Assembly: GCF_001017175.1 (NCBI RefSeq)
Contig: NZ_LCYG01000062.1
Span: 1-64,000 of the forward strand
Reading direction: 5' to 3'
DNA from: Microvirga vignae
GTDB lineage: Bacteria > Pseudomonadota > Alphaproteobacteria > Rhizobiales > Beijerinckiaceae
DNA length: 64,000 nucleotides
Shown: in pieces, positions 35,774 through 44,278 of the stretch
Layout: every line of letters starts with the position of its first letter
Numbering within the stretch: the stretch's first letter is position 1
Position numbers and translations under genes: made by a program
The notes under the pieces: generated by a model
Told to the model about the DNA's origin: nothing
Seen by the model: only the letters and a program-made list of their open reading frames with translations
Databases searched by the model: none

Positions 35774-36343
35774 TCACCTGACGGGAACTCCGGGTGCCGG
35801 GGGCGAGACAGGTGGCATGCCAGGTGGCGGAGGGGCGACGTTGGTACTTGACCGCGTCGTGTTGACGACGTTGCCCTGAGCATCACGGGTCTCATAAGTC
35901 GTCGTATATTGACTGGTCGGCACCGGTCTGGGATCTCCGATGCATTCCGGGGTGCAAGAGTAGGTCTGCATTTGGTCTCCGTAGAAGGCTTGGATCCGGT
36001 GTGCGCGGGGCCCAACCTGCACCGTGGCCTGCAGAAGCTCGGCATTGTTCTCGTCGAGGAGGATCAAATTGGTCGTGCCGGCGGCCTTGGCAGTCAGAGC
36101 GAGTGTTTTGTCATCAACCAGGGTGGTGTCGAGAACGCCAGGATTGCCAATAAGGACTGTGCGCACAGGACGTGTGATGCGCAGGATGTTGGTGATGCCC
36201 GGTGCCATCGTGATCGTGCCGCCCGAGTCGGTTTCGACCTCGGCTATCTGCGATTGATCAGCGAGAACAGCTGGAGCTTGCGATAGATCAGCGGCGAGAA
36301 CTGTGGACGACAGGGCGAAAATCGCAATGGCACGAAAGAGCAT
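35774..36343 (-). CDS. Pilus assembly/secretin N-terminal domain protein
   Basis: A 189-residue exported protein. After a signal peptide, the region ITMAPGITNILRITRPVRTVLIGNPGVLD ... LALTAKAAGTTNLILLDENN matches the N-terminal domain of CpaC-type secretins (T2SS-T3SS_pil_N). There is no secretin domain, so it is a stand-alone domain, followed by a proline-rich tail. The start at 36343 is chosen over 36361 because GGAG lies 8 bases before it. Confidence 0.78.
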   Translation of the reverse strand: MLFRAIAIFALSSTVLAADLSQAPAVLADQSQIAEVETDSGGTITMAPGITNILRITRPVRTVLIGNPGVLDTTLVDDKTLALTAKAAGTTNLILLDENNAELLQATVQVGPRAHRIQAFYGDQMQTYSCTPECIGDPRPVPTSQYTTTYETRDAQGNVVNTTRSSTNVAPPPPGMPPVSPPAPGVPVR

Positions 36344-36463
36344 AAAGATCTCCAATTTCATGGATATTGCCCAGCATCTGGAAAACCAGACGATGATCTA
36401 CCGGGATCTGCTACGGGCTTCCTATGTGCCTCGGCCATCTTCTTGCTATGAGAGGAGCCTCCT

Positions 36464-37015
36464 CTACCGCACCGGGAAATCGGCAACTGGCCCGTCCGTT
36501 GTCTCGCCCGTGCTGCCCGAAATCCATTTGCTCGGGGACTGTTGGGACTGCTGCGACAGGATTCTATAGCCCGTCGCCACAAGGGGGCGAATCTCGCTCG
36601 TCTTGTTGTCGAGAGCATAATCTCCCTTGTTCGTTCGGGCGACGAGAACCGCATGCGGCTCCCCCGCTGCAGTTTGGACAGCAGTCACGAGAAGCGTCGC
36701 GTTGGGCCAGCCACGTTCTGTTAGCAGCTTGCGCTTGAGCAGAGCGAAATCCTCGCAGTCCCCTTTGCCACTGGCGGGAAGAGTCCACACGTCCTCTTGC
36801 CCGTACTGCTCCCAATCGGAAACTTCCGTTATGGTGCGATTCACATGTTGATTGACCTGCCGCAGCACAGCCAAGCGCTGCGCCGTCAAAACGACATGTG
36901 TTGTTGGTCCCAGCGCCCTCTCGGATTTTGTCGCCGCCTGAGGCGAACCTGAATGCCCGGGATTGGCGAGCAGCAACGCGGCTATCGCCAATCCGCACCG
37001 TCCCGGGATTGCCAT
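36464..37015 (-). CDS. BTLCP (transglutaminase-like) periplasmic cysteine protease
   Basis: A 183-residue exported protein of the bacterial transglutaminase-like cysteine proteinase family, which includes LapG. The catalytic triad appears as C87 in GKGDCEDFAL, H121 in GEPHAVL and D136 in YALDNK. AGGAGG seven bases upstream fixes the start at 37015. No LapD or adhesin partner is visible nearby, so its substrate is unknown. Confidence 0.83.
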   Translation of the reverse strand: MAIPGRCGLAIAALLLANPGHSGSPQAATKSERALGPTTHVVLTAQRLAVLRQVNQHVNRTITEVSDWEQYGQEDVWTLPASGKGDCEDFALLKRKLLTERGWPNATLLVTAVQTAAGEPHAVLVARTNKGDYALDNKTSEIRPLVATGYRILSQQSQQSPSKWISGSTGETTDGPVADFPVR

Positions 37016-37150
37016 TTGCCGCCTCCTTGATCGTCCTTGGAACTGTTCAATCATTGATTAAGGATCGCGCGATGTCGGGAGATTCCTCATTCGCTTTATC
37101 TCATCTGCCCTCGCGCCTCAGCTCCGGCTGGGGCATTGCTCTTTGCGCTG

Positions 37151-37318
37151 TCATGGCAGCCGCGTGAGGAGTTGCGACCAATATTCAGGCAAAGCCTCTT
37201 GGATCGAGTTCTCGTATACCCGCGCGAGTTCTTCGCCCAGATGAGCCATGAGATCCCCATAGCCGGTGGGCGGGGGAGTGTAGAGCCGTCTGCTCCAAAT
37301 GCTCTCCTTCACCAGCAT
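37151..37318 (-). CDS. NepR-like anti-sigma factor (small)
   Basis: A 55-residue ORF too short for usual calling. Its C-terminal half, LMAHLGEELARVYENSIQEA followed by LPEYWSQLLTRL, fits the NepR helix pattern (IGxxLRxxYxxxxxxxvPxxhxxLLxxL) closely. NepR proteins sequester the general stress sigma factor EcfG and are released by phosphorylated PhyR. No ecfG or phyR is in the window, so this would be an orphan. The ribosome site is weak. Confidence 0.6.
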   Translation of the reverse strand: MLVKESIWSRRLYTPPPTGYGDLMAHLGEELARVYENSIQEALPEYWSQLLTRLP

Positions 37319-37714
37319 GGCTGTACCACTTACCTGGGATTTCCAATTCGCAGGTACGGGCAGGCAAGCCGCACCTACGCCGAGTTAACCCCTAAGAGAA
37401 GAAAGGGTTTCACCTTGACCGAGCGAAGGCAGTTTGGGTCGATACTATTTTTATCTTGGTCACTACTGAGCTGCGGCCGGTCGAGTTTTGTGGACACGAT
37501 CCGAACAACAAATAAATAGTCGCTTATACTCAGTTGAGCAGGAACGCCACTGTTGAGGTTTGCTGGGCTAACGAAGAGACCAACATTCCGCTTCCATTCC
37601 CAACCTGTAATACTTTGTGGCTACTTCCTTGTGAAGATTTGTCGGAACTTCCAGCGTATTTTCCTACTTTTCCTGGGCGGGGGCCCTGAACCGCTTGTCC
37701 ATGGGAGAGTGGAA
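37319..37714. other. Intergenic region before the glycine-repeat gene
   Basis: Plus-strand frames here (for example 37136-37519) overlap the NepR-like gene antisense and look spurious. I see no clear promoter. Confidence 0.35.
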
Positions 37715-38521
37715 ATGAGTTCGTCTAAGTTGCTGTGCCGCCATCGCCGAGAAGTAATTTATGGTGCGGCAGTAATCCTCGTAGCCTGCTTAGCTTCGGA
37801 GCCCTCCATTGGACAGGTCAGTGTCGGGGGCGGAGCAAGCATTGGAGGCTCCGACGGGGTCAATGCCGGCGCTGGGGCCAACATCGGTGGTTCTGATGGC
37901 GTTAGCGCCGGAGCAGGTGCCAGCATTGGCGGATCGGGCGGCACCAGTGCGGGCGCTGGAGCGAATGTCGGTGGATCGGGTGGGCTCTCCGCAGGTGGGG
38001 GAGCAAGCCTGGGTAGCTCCACCGGCGCCACCGCTGGAGCAGGTGCCAGCCTGGGCGGCTCAGACGGCGTAGCGGCCGGCGGCGGTGCCAGTCTCGGCGG
38101 ATCTAATGGAGCCAGCGCTGGTGTGGGAGCCGATATCGGCGGATCTGGCGGCGTCGACGTCGGCCTTGGTGCCAGCATCGGTGGAGCGAGTGGTGCGACT
38201 GCCGGGGTAGGAGCCAGCATTGGCGGCAGTTCCGGCGGAGCTTCGCCGGGAAATGTTGGTGGGGGCGGCTTCTCCCCTCCTGCGCAGCCCGGAGGCATTC
38301 GTAATCCCGCCACGACAGGCAGCATTAACCCCGGCCTGGCGTCACCAGGGACGGTTGATCGAGCAACAACGGCTCGCCTCACGGCCGAACTGAATCGTAT
38401 GAGTGAACCCCAACGGCAGCAACTGCGCCGCAGTTGTGCGAGTGTGCTTGCGTCTCCCGATAATTACGAGGCGGACATGACGGCTCTGTGCAACCTGATG
38501 AGCCGAATGTCCTCACGGTAG
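37715..38521 (+). CDS. Exported glycine-rich protein with 14-residue tandem repeats
   Basis: A 268-residue protein. A signal-like segment (IYGAAVILVACLASEPSIGQ) is followed by nearly ten copies of a 14-residue repeat with consensus GAsiGGSdGvsAGa (about residues 40-175), then a PPAQPGG linker and a small helical C-terminal domain with two cysteines. The regular glycine spacing suggests a repetitive beta or surface fold. The start at 37715 has GGGAGAG upstream; the longer frame is not used. Confidence 0.75.
   Translation: MSSSKLLCRHRREVIYGAAVILVACLASEPSIGQVSVGGGASIGGSDGVNAGAGANIGGSDGVSAGAGASIGGSGGTSAGAGANVGGSGGLSAGGGASLGSSTGATAGAGASLGGSDGVAAGGGASLGGSNGASAGVGADIGGSGGVDVGLGASIGGASGATAGVGASIGGSSGGASPGNVGGGGFSPPAQPGGIRNPATTGSINPGLASPGTVDRATTARLTAELNRMSEPQRQQLRRSCASVLASPDNYEADMTALCNLMSRMSSR
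37830..38245 (+). repeat. 42-bp coding tandem repeat array
   Basis: About ten 42-bp units coding for the 14-residue glycine repeat. Units vary mainly at third codon positions and at residues 7-12 of the unit, so they have diverged in sequence while keeping frame. Confidence 0.75.
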
Positions 38522-38529
38522 AGACGCGG

Positions 38530-38561
38530 AGCGGGTGGAGAGGGGCCTCCACCCGCTTTCT
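38530..38561 (+). terminator. Terminator after the glycine-repeat gene
   Basis: Perfect 11-bp arms AGCGGGTGGAG and CTCCACCCGCT with a 6-nt loop, followed by TTCTCTAT, lie 9 bp after the stop. Confidence 0.7.
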
Positions 38562-38622
38562 CTATAGAACAGCAGAGGCGCAAGCAGCATTGTGCGGGCT
38601 TGCTTCAAGGGAAATGCCACAG

Positions 38623-38964
38623 ATGCGCTGCTATTTTCATCTCGTGAGCTATCACGATGCCATCTTTGACGAGACCGGCATTGAAGTCACGGACCTCGAG
38701 ACAGCGGAAGCTGAAGCGTTGAAGGCAATCAACGAACTCCGAGAGGACGACAGCGCAGCCAACGAAGACTGGCAGGACTGGCAACTCAATGTCACCGACA
38801 GATCAGGACAAGTCCTCCTGTCCATTCCACTTGATGCCGCGCCGGGGCAGGAGTCGCCGAAGAGGTTTCAGCACACCACGCTGAGACGAACTACTCAAAT
38901 CCACGGCCTGCTGATCGGCATTGGTGCCGCGATGGATCACCTGAACCTGCTTCTGCGGCATTGA
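38623..38964 (+). CDS. DUF6894 family protein
   Basis: A 113-residue protein beginning MRCYFHLVSYHDAIFDETGI, the DUF6894 pattern (MRYFFHLxxxxxxxxDxxGxEv), with LETAEAEALKAINELRED. These small proteins are abundant in Hyphomicrobiales; function unknown. AAGGGA lies 10 bases before the ATG at 38623; an ATG at 38614 is too close to it. The C-terminal third is less typical. Confidence 0.75.
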   Translation: MRCYFHLVSYHDAIFDETGIEVTDLETAEAEALKAINELREDDSAANEDWQDWQLNVTDRSGQVLLSIPLDAAPGQESPKRFQHTTLRRTTQIHGLLIGIGAAMDHLNLLLRH

Positions 38965-39249
38965 TGGAACCATCAACGAGCGGACGTGCGGAAAAATGAT
39001 TAAGACTTTCCTGGTTTTCTATTTAAGTTCAGCCCCTTAGAGCTACACAGGTGCACTCGTGGTGATACACGCTTTGCACCAGGAGGGTGGCAGTTTACGA
39101 AAATATTGCCGCCTAGCGTGTGCTTGGTAGAGGCCCAGGGTAAGACATAGGACACGGCACCTGAGCCGAATAACCTGCTCTACCCCTAAGTTTCATATGG
39201 CCCTGCGGATAGCGGAGAGACATCCTTCCTGGCAGAAAGGATGGCTATC

Positions 39250-39690
39250 ATGCGACCAACAATCATTGCCGCAATCGGTGTGTCGATGGTGAGCGGGTTT
39301 GGGGTTTTGGCCCAGCAGGGCGATCCTATCCGACAGCGCCAAGATTTGATGAAAAGCAATCAGGAGCAGGTGCGCTTGTTGACCGGAATGTCCCGAGGAC
39401 AGGTTCCGTTCAACGCGACGCAGGCCCAAGCCGCTCTCCAACGCATCGAGCAGAACGCTCAGCAAATTCCTATGCTGTTCCCGGCAAACTCGCAGCAGGG
39501 CAAGACCAGTGCCCTCCCGGTCATCTGGGAGCGAAAAGCCGACTTTGACGCACGTGCGACCAAGCTCGGACAGGATGCCAAGGCGGCTCAGAACGGGATC
39601 ACGGATCAGGCCAGCTTGCAAGGTGCAGTCCAGAGGGTCGGCCAGAATTGTGGCGGCTGCCATGAGACCTACCGCAAGAAGGAAACCTGA
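39250..39690 (+). CDS. Cytochrome c' family protein
   Basis: A 146-residue periplasmic four-helix cytochrome c. Signal peptide, then helices, then the C-terminal haem motif CGGCH (C134, C137, H138) followed by ETYRKK, the cytochrome c' signature. The family binds NO and other small ligands. The start at 39250 has AAAGGA eight bases upstream. Confidence 0.88.
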   Translation: MRPTIIAAIGVSMVSGFGVLAQQGDPIRQRQDLMKSNQEQVRLLTGMSRGQVPFNATQAQAALQRIEQNAQQIPMLFPANSQQGKTSALPVIWERKADFDARATKLGQDAKAAQNGITDQASLQGAVQRVGQNCGGCHETYRKKET

Positions 39691-39742
39691 TAAGACGAGT
39701 GGGGGCTGAAGAGACAGTGGGTTTTTGCTGGGAGAGGTCGCC

Positions 39743-40585
39743 ATGCGACATCCCAAGACTTTGTGGCTGCTCCCCGTTCTCCTCACGGGACTTCTGACCC
39801 TTACCCCTGCTTGGCACCGCGCTCCCACCGAGGTTGATCTCGCTCTTGTCCTGGCCGTCGATGTCTCCACCTCCATGGACCCGGACGAGCAAGCCCTCCA
39901 GAGACAGGGCTATGTCGAAGCGTTCCGCTCTCCCTTGGTCCATCAGGCGATTCGCACCGGCATGCTCGGACGCATCGCGGTGACCTACGTGGAATGGGCA
40001 GGAGCTCATCCGCACTTCCAGAGAGTTATCGTGCCCTGGGTCGTCTTGGACGATCCCAAGGACAGCATCTCCTTCGCCGACCGGCTGGCCCACGCCCCTA
40101 TTCACCGTGCGGCAGGCACCTCGATCTCACAGGTCATTGATTTCAGCATGGCCCTGTTTTCATCCGGTCACTTTCGGGCCGCACGGCAGGTAATCGACAT
40201 TTCAGGGGATGGTTCAAACAACCAGGGACGCCTCGTGACGGAGGCTCGCGACAATGCCATTGCGCGAGGTGTCACCATCAATGGCCTCCCCATCCTGCTC
40301 AAGGCCCCTGATCGGCGGGAGAACGCTACGATCGACGCATACTACCGCGACTGCGTGATTGGAGGTTCAGGTGCTTTCATGATCCCGATCCGCGAGCGCG
40401 AGCGGCTACTGACAGAGACCAAGAACAAGATTGTTCGTGAGATCGCAGGTATGGAGATGCCCGGCGCGCCGATCAAGCCTGTACGGGGACAACCGGGAAC
40501 CGACTGCGACACCAGTGAGGATCTCTGGGACGAGCTGATCCCCGAGCCTCATCCACCCGCAGGTGGCATCGGACAGGAACTGTAG
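39743..40585 (+). CDS. DUF1194 family exported protein (VWA-like)
   Basis: A 280-residue exported protein with a von Willebrand A-like fold; the metal site DVSTSMD and later DISGDGSNNQG are clear. The family (DUF1194) is of unknown function. GGAGAGG upstream sets the start at 39743. It lies 52 bp downstream of the cytochrome c' gene. Confidence 0.82.
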   Translation: MRHPKTLWLLPVLLTGLLTLTPAWHRAPTEVDLALVLAVDVSTSMDPDEQALQRQGYVEAFRSPLVHQAIRTGMLGRIAVTYVEWAGAHPHFQRVIVPWVVLDDPKDSISFADRLAHAPIHRAAGTSISQVIDFSMALFSSGHFRAARQVIDISGDGSNNQGRLVTEARDNAIARGVTINGLPILLKAPDRRENATIDAYYRDCVIGGSGAFMIPIRERERLLTETKNKIVREIAGMEMPGAPIKPVRGQPGTDCDTSEDLWDELIPEPHPPAGGIGQEL

Positions 40586-40713
40586 GCGAGCGTTACGCGG
40601 ATGCGCTCATGAGCAGCTGGGCGACATTCGTGACGCCTTTTGCAGCATCATTCTCAATACCGCGAAAAGGTGATGTGAGCGCGTCCTAACCTGTTTCTGT
40701 GAGGCGCAAGCGG

Positions 40714-40977
40714 CTACGGCTCGTCCTCGACGACAGGCTCACTGGAGGTGTCCTCTATCGGTCCCGCCTCTTCGCTCCTGTGCACTTTCGGATGGCTCTT
40801 CGCAGGTGACGACGGATCGGCTCCTGCTCGTCCATGCGCCGCGGCGAGGTCGGTTTCCGCCTGTCGCTTTGCCTCAGCGGCATCCAGTTCCTGCTTCGTG
40901 CGCACGTAATCGACCGCTGGCGCACTTTCCGATGCCGCGCCTTCTTGCGGTTTTGTGTCCTGAGATTTTTTCGCCAT
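40714..40977 (-). CDS. Small charged hypothetical protein
   Basis: An 87-residue hydrophilic, probably disordered protein (MAKKSQDTKPQEGAASE...) rich in lysine, glutamate and alanine. GGAGG seven bases upstream fixes the start at 40977. Not recognised. Confidence 0.6.
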   Translation of the reverse strand: MAKKSQDTKPQEGAASESAPAVDYVRTKQELDAAEAKRQAETDLAAAHGRAGADPSSPAKSHPKVHRSEEAGPIEDTSSEPVVEDEP

Positions 40978-41191
40978 GGGAGAACCTCCGAGCCAGACGA
41001 GAGGCCGCGAACCGCCTCCCGCCCAATCATTCACGTCATTCTCGAAGTTCGTTGCGAACCCGGCCCCCACTTCGGAAGCCTTATGAATCAAACATGCGGG
41101 ACCGGCATGCGTTCCGCATACCGTGCAAGCCTTCGACGAAGCAGCCCGAGGCATTGCGATTCCGAGGCGTCGTTCTCATCCACTCACTGGC

Positions 41192-41946
41192 ATGAGGTAC
41201 CGACCGTGGCATTCTCCGCCTCCTCTGTTTCATACCGTTGGCGCAGAGTTTCCTCCCATTAAGACGGCGTTGCCGGATGGGCGCTTCGTCGCTTTGTGGC
41301 CGGATGTCGGCCCGCCTGGCGTCACGATCCGCCTGAATGTGTACGGGCAGATCTTCGGCTCGCGCACGGCAGCCGTGACATTCACCGGCACTGATGGTGA
41401 TGATGATTATATCGGCTCGCGTTTTGCCGATACCCTTCGTGGCGGGCTGGGAGATGACAGCCTGCGTGGCGAGGATGGCTCCGACCTGCCTTATGGCGGC
41501 GCTGACAATGACAGCCTCGAAGGTGGCGCGGTTATGATGAGCTGCATGATGGCGTGCCGGTGATGACGAGATGAACGGCGATGAGGGCGCCGATACCTGT
41601 TTTCCTCGCTCCGGGTGATGGCCGCGATACCATCTCAGGCTTCGATGCCGACGATCGTCTCGATCTGACAATCTATGGCTTCACCTCAATCGCCGAGGTC
41701 ATCTCCGCCTATGATCCCGATAGCGGCGTGCTCTGGCTCGACATCAATAGCAGCGTCCAGATTCAGGATGAGGAACTGAGCCCTGACCGCATCATCATCG
41801 GGCCGCCTAGTTTCGCAGGCACTCCGCCAGCTGAGAGTACAGGAGGCAACGAGGATTGCCCCGTTAACCTCACCTTCGGCCAGAATCCGGATCTCATTAT
41901 CCGAGGTGAGATTCCGATCATCGTCTCTGGCCCGAAGCATGTTTGA
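41192..41946 (+). pseudogene. Decayed RTX / hemolysin-type calcium-binding protein gene
   Basis: Frame one gives ALPDGRFVALWPDVG, FTGTDGDDDYIGSRFADTL and the RTX nonapeptides GGLGDDSLRGEDGSD, then breaks near 41530. In another frame GDDEMNGDEGADT continues (about 41563-41610), and in a third frame FLAPGDGRDTISGFDADD runs to 41946. At least two frameshifts separate parts that belong to one RTX domain, so this is a pseudogene unless the breaks are sequencing errors. Downstream residues (VLWLDINSSVQIQD) match the usual RTX C-terminal part. Confidence 0.72.
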
Positions 41947-42197
41947 TATCGAGCCCCGCTGGAACTAACGGCGGGCCCCTATCCGAAAAACCCAATTCGT
42001 TCTAAGACCGAGAGGGCCTCGGCCGAACGGCCTAGAACCGTTGAGCTACCCCTTTTGCACCTTTGCCAAATCGGGAACCTTTGGCGCAAATGATCCCGTC
42101 GAACGGCATAGCCCCCTGCCCTGCTAGCATTCAAGACCAAGAAGCGGGCCGCAGGGAAGCCGCAAGAATCAATCACCTTGTTACAAGGGGCATTACC

Positions 42198-42389
42198 ATG
42201 GACCAAGAAGTCGAATTTGTCGCTCGTGCCCTCTATGAAGCCGAGGACGATGCGTTGATTTGGGAAGCCGAGCCCGAGATCCTGAAAGAGGAGTTCCGCC
42301 GCTATGCCCGCGCAGCCATTGCGATGCTGCCCCGGCAGGAGCGAGACGCCCCCGAGGCCCAAAAGCACGCGTTCCCATACGCAGCCTGA
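42198..42389 (+). CDS. Small conserved-type hypothetical protein
   Basis: A 63-residue soluble acidic protein beginning MDQEVEFVARALYEAEDDAL and containing EILKEEFRRYARAAIAML. AAGGGG lies nine bases before the ATG. I recall similar short proteins in Methylobacteriaceae, without known function. Confidence 0.65.
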   Translation: MDQEVEFVARALYEAEDDALIWEAEPEILKEEFRRYARAAIAMLPRQERDAPEAQKHAFPYAA

Positions 42390-42428
42390 TTTCACGCAAC
42401 ACGCAACCGTCTTGCCGCCATAGAAGAA

Positions 42429-42456
42429 CGCCCGTGACGCTCATCCGCCACGGGCG
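42429..42456. terminator. Bidirectional hairpin between convergent genes
   Basis: Arms CGCCCGTG (42429-42436) and CACGGGCG (42449-42456). On the minus strand it is followed by TTCTTCT. It lies between the genes ending at 42389 and 42483. Confidence 0.5.
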
Positions 42457-42482
42457 CTGCTGTATCGGCCCTTTCGAAAGAC

Positions 42483-43136
42483 TCAGCCGCGACGCTCGAT
42501 GACCGTCACGATCCGCCGGGTCTTAGGCTCAACGATCACCACCTGATCGCGAACGATCACATAGCGGCATTCAGGCAATCCTTGCAGGATGCGAATGACC
42601 TCGTTCGGACATGCCTCCAGGCGAGTGATGACCGTGTCAGGCACCACCGTGCCCACACTGACCGAGAAGTTCACATCGTTCAGCGGCTGAGTTCTGACGC
42701 TGCTGAAGGCGCGCGTAATCTCGGTGCGCTGCTCGGTCGTTACGTTGATATTGGTCGAGCTGGAGGTGCTGCCGGTCGTGCTGGCTGAGCCGCCTGTCGT
42801 GCTGGACGTTCCACTCGTCGTGCCCGATGCGGCACCACCCGAGGTGCCTGATGTACCACCGCTAGGGGTGCTGCCGGAAGTCCCACCGGACGTACCGGAT
42901 GAGGCTCCGCCCGACGTGGTGCCGGAGCTCGTCCCCGACGCACCGCTCGAGGTTCCCGACGTCGTACCTGAAGTGCCGCCGGACGCACCGCCCGAAGCGC
43001 CGCCGGAAACGCTACCAGACGTGCCACCCGAGGTTCCTCCCGTGCTGCCGCCAGAGCCACCGCTCGTCTGTGCGATGGCAGCCATACTCAAGGACAAAGC
43101 GGCTGCGGCAACGGTCGTCAACAAAGCTACACGCAT
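42483..43136 (-). CDS. DUF1236 family exported protein with Ser/Gly/Thr linker
   Basis: A 217-residue exported protein. The signal peptide is followed by about 100 residues composed almost only of S, G, T and A (TSGGTSG, SSGTTSGG), then a DUF1236 domain (VNFSVSVGTVVPDTVITRLEACPNEV ... YVIVRDQVVIVEPKTRRIVTVIE). An EcfG-type promoter lies upstream, suggesting general-stress control. Confidence 0.8.
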   Translation of the reverse strand: MRVALLTTVAAAALSLSMAAIAQTSGGSGGSTGGTSGGTSGSVSGGASGGASGGTSGTTSGTSSGASGTSSGTTSGGASSGTSGGTSGSTPSGGTSGTSGGAASGTTSGTSSTTGGSASTTGSTSSSTNINVTTEQRTEITRAFSSVRTQPLNDVNFSVSVGTVVPDTVITRLEACPNEVIRILQGLPECRYVIVRDQVVIVEPKTRRIVTVIERRG

Positions 43137-43190
43137 AGAGAACCCTCCGATTGACGAGGAGCAGATCCTTGCCCCTCTGGTGATCGTATC

Positions 43191-43215
43191 AACGGGAAGC
43201 GTTCGTGAGGGTTCC
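43191..43215 (-). promoter_or_regulatory. EcfG-type general stress promoter
   Basis: On the minus strand GGAAC (43211-43215), a 16-nt spacer and CGTT (43191-43194) match the alphaproteobacterial EcfG consensus exactly. The gene start is 55 bp downstream. A second GGAAC lies directly upstream (43216-43220). Confidence 0.62.
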
Positions 43216-43241
43216 GTTCCTATTACGGCCCCGCATCGGCA

Positions 43242-43457
43242 CTAGATCGGCGAAATTCCGTATTTGAAGTTCGCATAAAGAATGACGCCGCCCGCGCAAG
43301 CGAGCAGCAGCAAGCTGAGAGACAATGCGACGAGGGATCCAGGATCAAGAAAGATCCGGAAATCGTTGACCAAAGGATTGCGCGGATCGTGGTTGAGAGG
43401 CGCCTTCGACAAGGCTGAGCTCGGCAGTTCTGGAAAGGCCGGAAATAACTGCTTCAT
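43242..43457 (-). CDS. Small single-helix membrane protein
   Basis: A 71-residue protein with a soluble N-terminus and one membrane helix (LVALSLSLLLLACAGGVILYA) near the C-terminus. Not recognised. Confidence 0.55.
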   Translation of the reverse strand: MKQLFPAFPELPSSALSKAPLNHDPRNPLVNDFRIFLDPGSLVALSLSLLLLACAGGVILYANFKYGISPI

Positions 43458-43510
43458 CCAGACTTTATTCCTGCAAAGGGGAAGGGAATCTTTGCAAACT
43501 CGGCCCGTGC

Positions 43511-44050
43511 TCAGGCTTTCGTTTCCTGCACGGATAAATGACTGAACGCTGCAACCACGCTCTCATAAACTCCACGCTTGAAGGGAATGATCAGCTCCGG
43601 CAGACGGTGCATGTCTTCCCAGCGCCACTCGTCGAATTCCGGCTTGTGATGACCGCCACCGGGCTGCGTGATGTTGATCTCGCTGTCGTCGCCTTCGAAC
43701 CGAAAAGCGAACCATTTCTGGACTTGTCCCCGATAGCGGCCGCGCCAAGCGCGACCTGCCACCATAGAGGGTAGATCGTAGGAGTACCATTCAGGCGCTT
43801 CCGCCAAGAGGCTCACGGAGCGCACGCTGGTTTCTTCGTACAGCTCGCGCAGGGCTGCCTGATAAGGATCCTCGCCTGGATCGATTCCGCCTTGTGGCAT
43901 CTGCCACGCATAGCCGTCGGCAACATGATCGCCGGAATTGGAATGACGCCGCCCGATGAAAACCCGGCCCTGCTTGTTCAGCAGCATGACGCCGACGCAG
44001 GAGCGATAGGGCAATTCCTTCCTGCTCTGCGGGCTTTTGGCGTTTCTCAT
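43511..44050 (-). CDS. rppH: RNA pyrophosphohydrolase
   Basis: A 179-residue Nudix hydrolase that removes pyrophosphate from mRNA 5' ends and so starts decay. The Nudix box [17 protein letters not shown] followed by YEETSV spans 54-76. The N-terminal [11 protein letters not shown] and the C-terminal [11 protein letters not shown] are typical. The start at 44050 is where the conserved part begins. Confidence 0.93.
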   Translation of the reverse strand: MRNAKSPQSRKELPYRSCVGVMLLNKQGRVFIGRRHSNSGDHVADGYAWQMPQGGIDPGEDPYQAALRELYEETSVRSVSLLAEAPEWYSYDLPSMVAGRAWRGRYRGQVQKWFAFRFEGDDSEINITQPGGGHHKPEFDEWRWEDMHRLPELIIPFKRGVYESVVAAFSHLSVQETKA

Positions 44051-44198
44051 CCGACACTCACTCCCTTGCCTCGCCCCCACGTTTGCCGATCATTTCAAGT
44101 ATCGTCGGCTTTTGTCGATGGTTCCAAAGGTTAGGGCCAAAGAGTGCCGCGTCATAAAAGCCAGCACAAGCCGTTACGTGCGGTTGTCAAAGCCTCAA

Positions 44199-44238
44199 TG
44201 AAAAAGCCTGGCGGCTGATGGGCTGCCAGGCTTCCTTT
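44199..44238. terminator. Bidirectional terminator downstream of ctpA
   Basis: Arms AAGCCTGGC (44204-44212) and GCCAGGCTT (44225-44233); T runs exist on both strands (TTTTTC on minus, CCTTTTT on plus). It ends the envC-ctpA transcript. Confidence 0.75.
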
Positions 44239-44278
44239 TTCGTCATGCCGCTGAGAAGAGCAGCAGAGCCGTTAAACT

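Noticed and set aside
36898-37519. Two plus-strand frames around the NepR-like gene
   Set aside because: They are antisense to the BTLCP start and to the NepR-like ORF, with no family resemblance or ribosome site.
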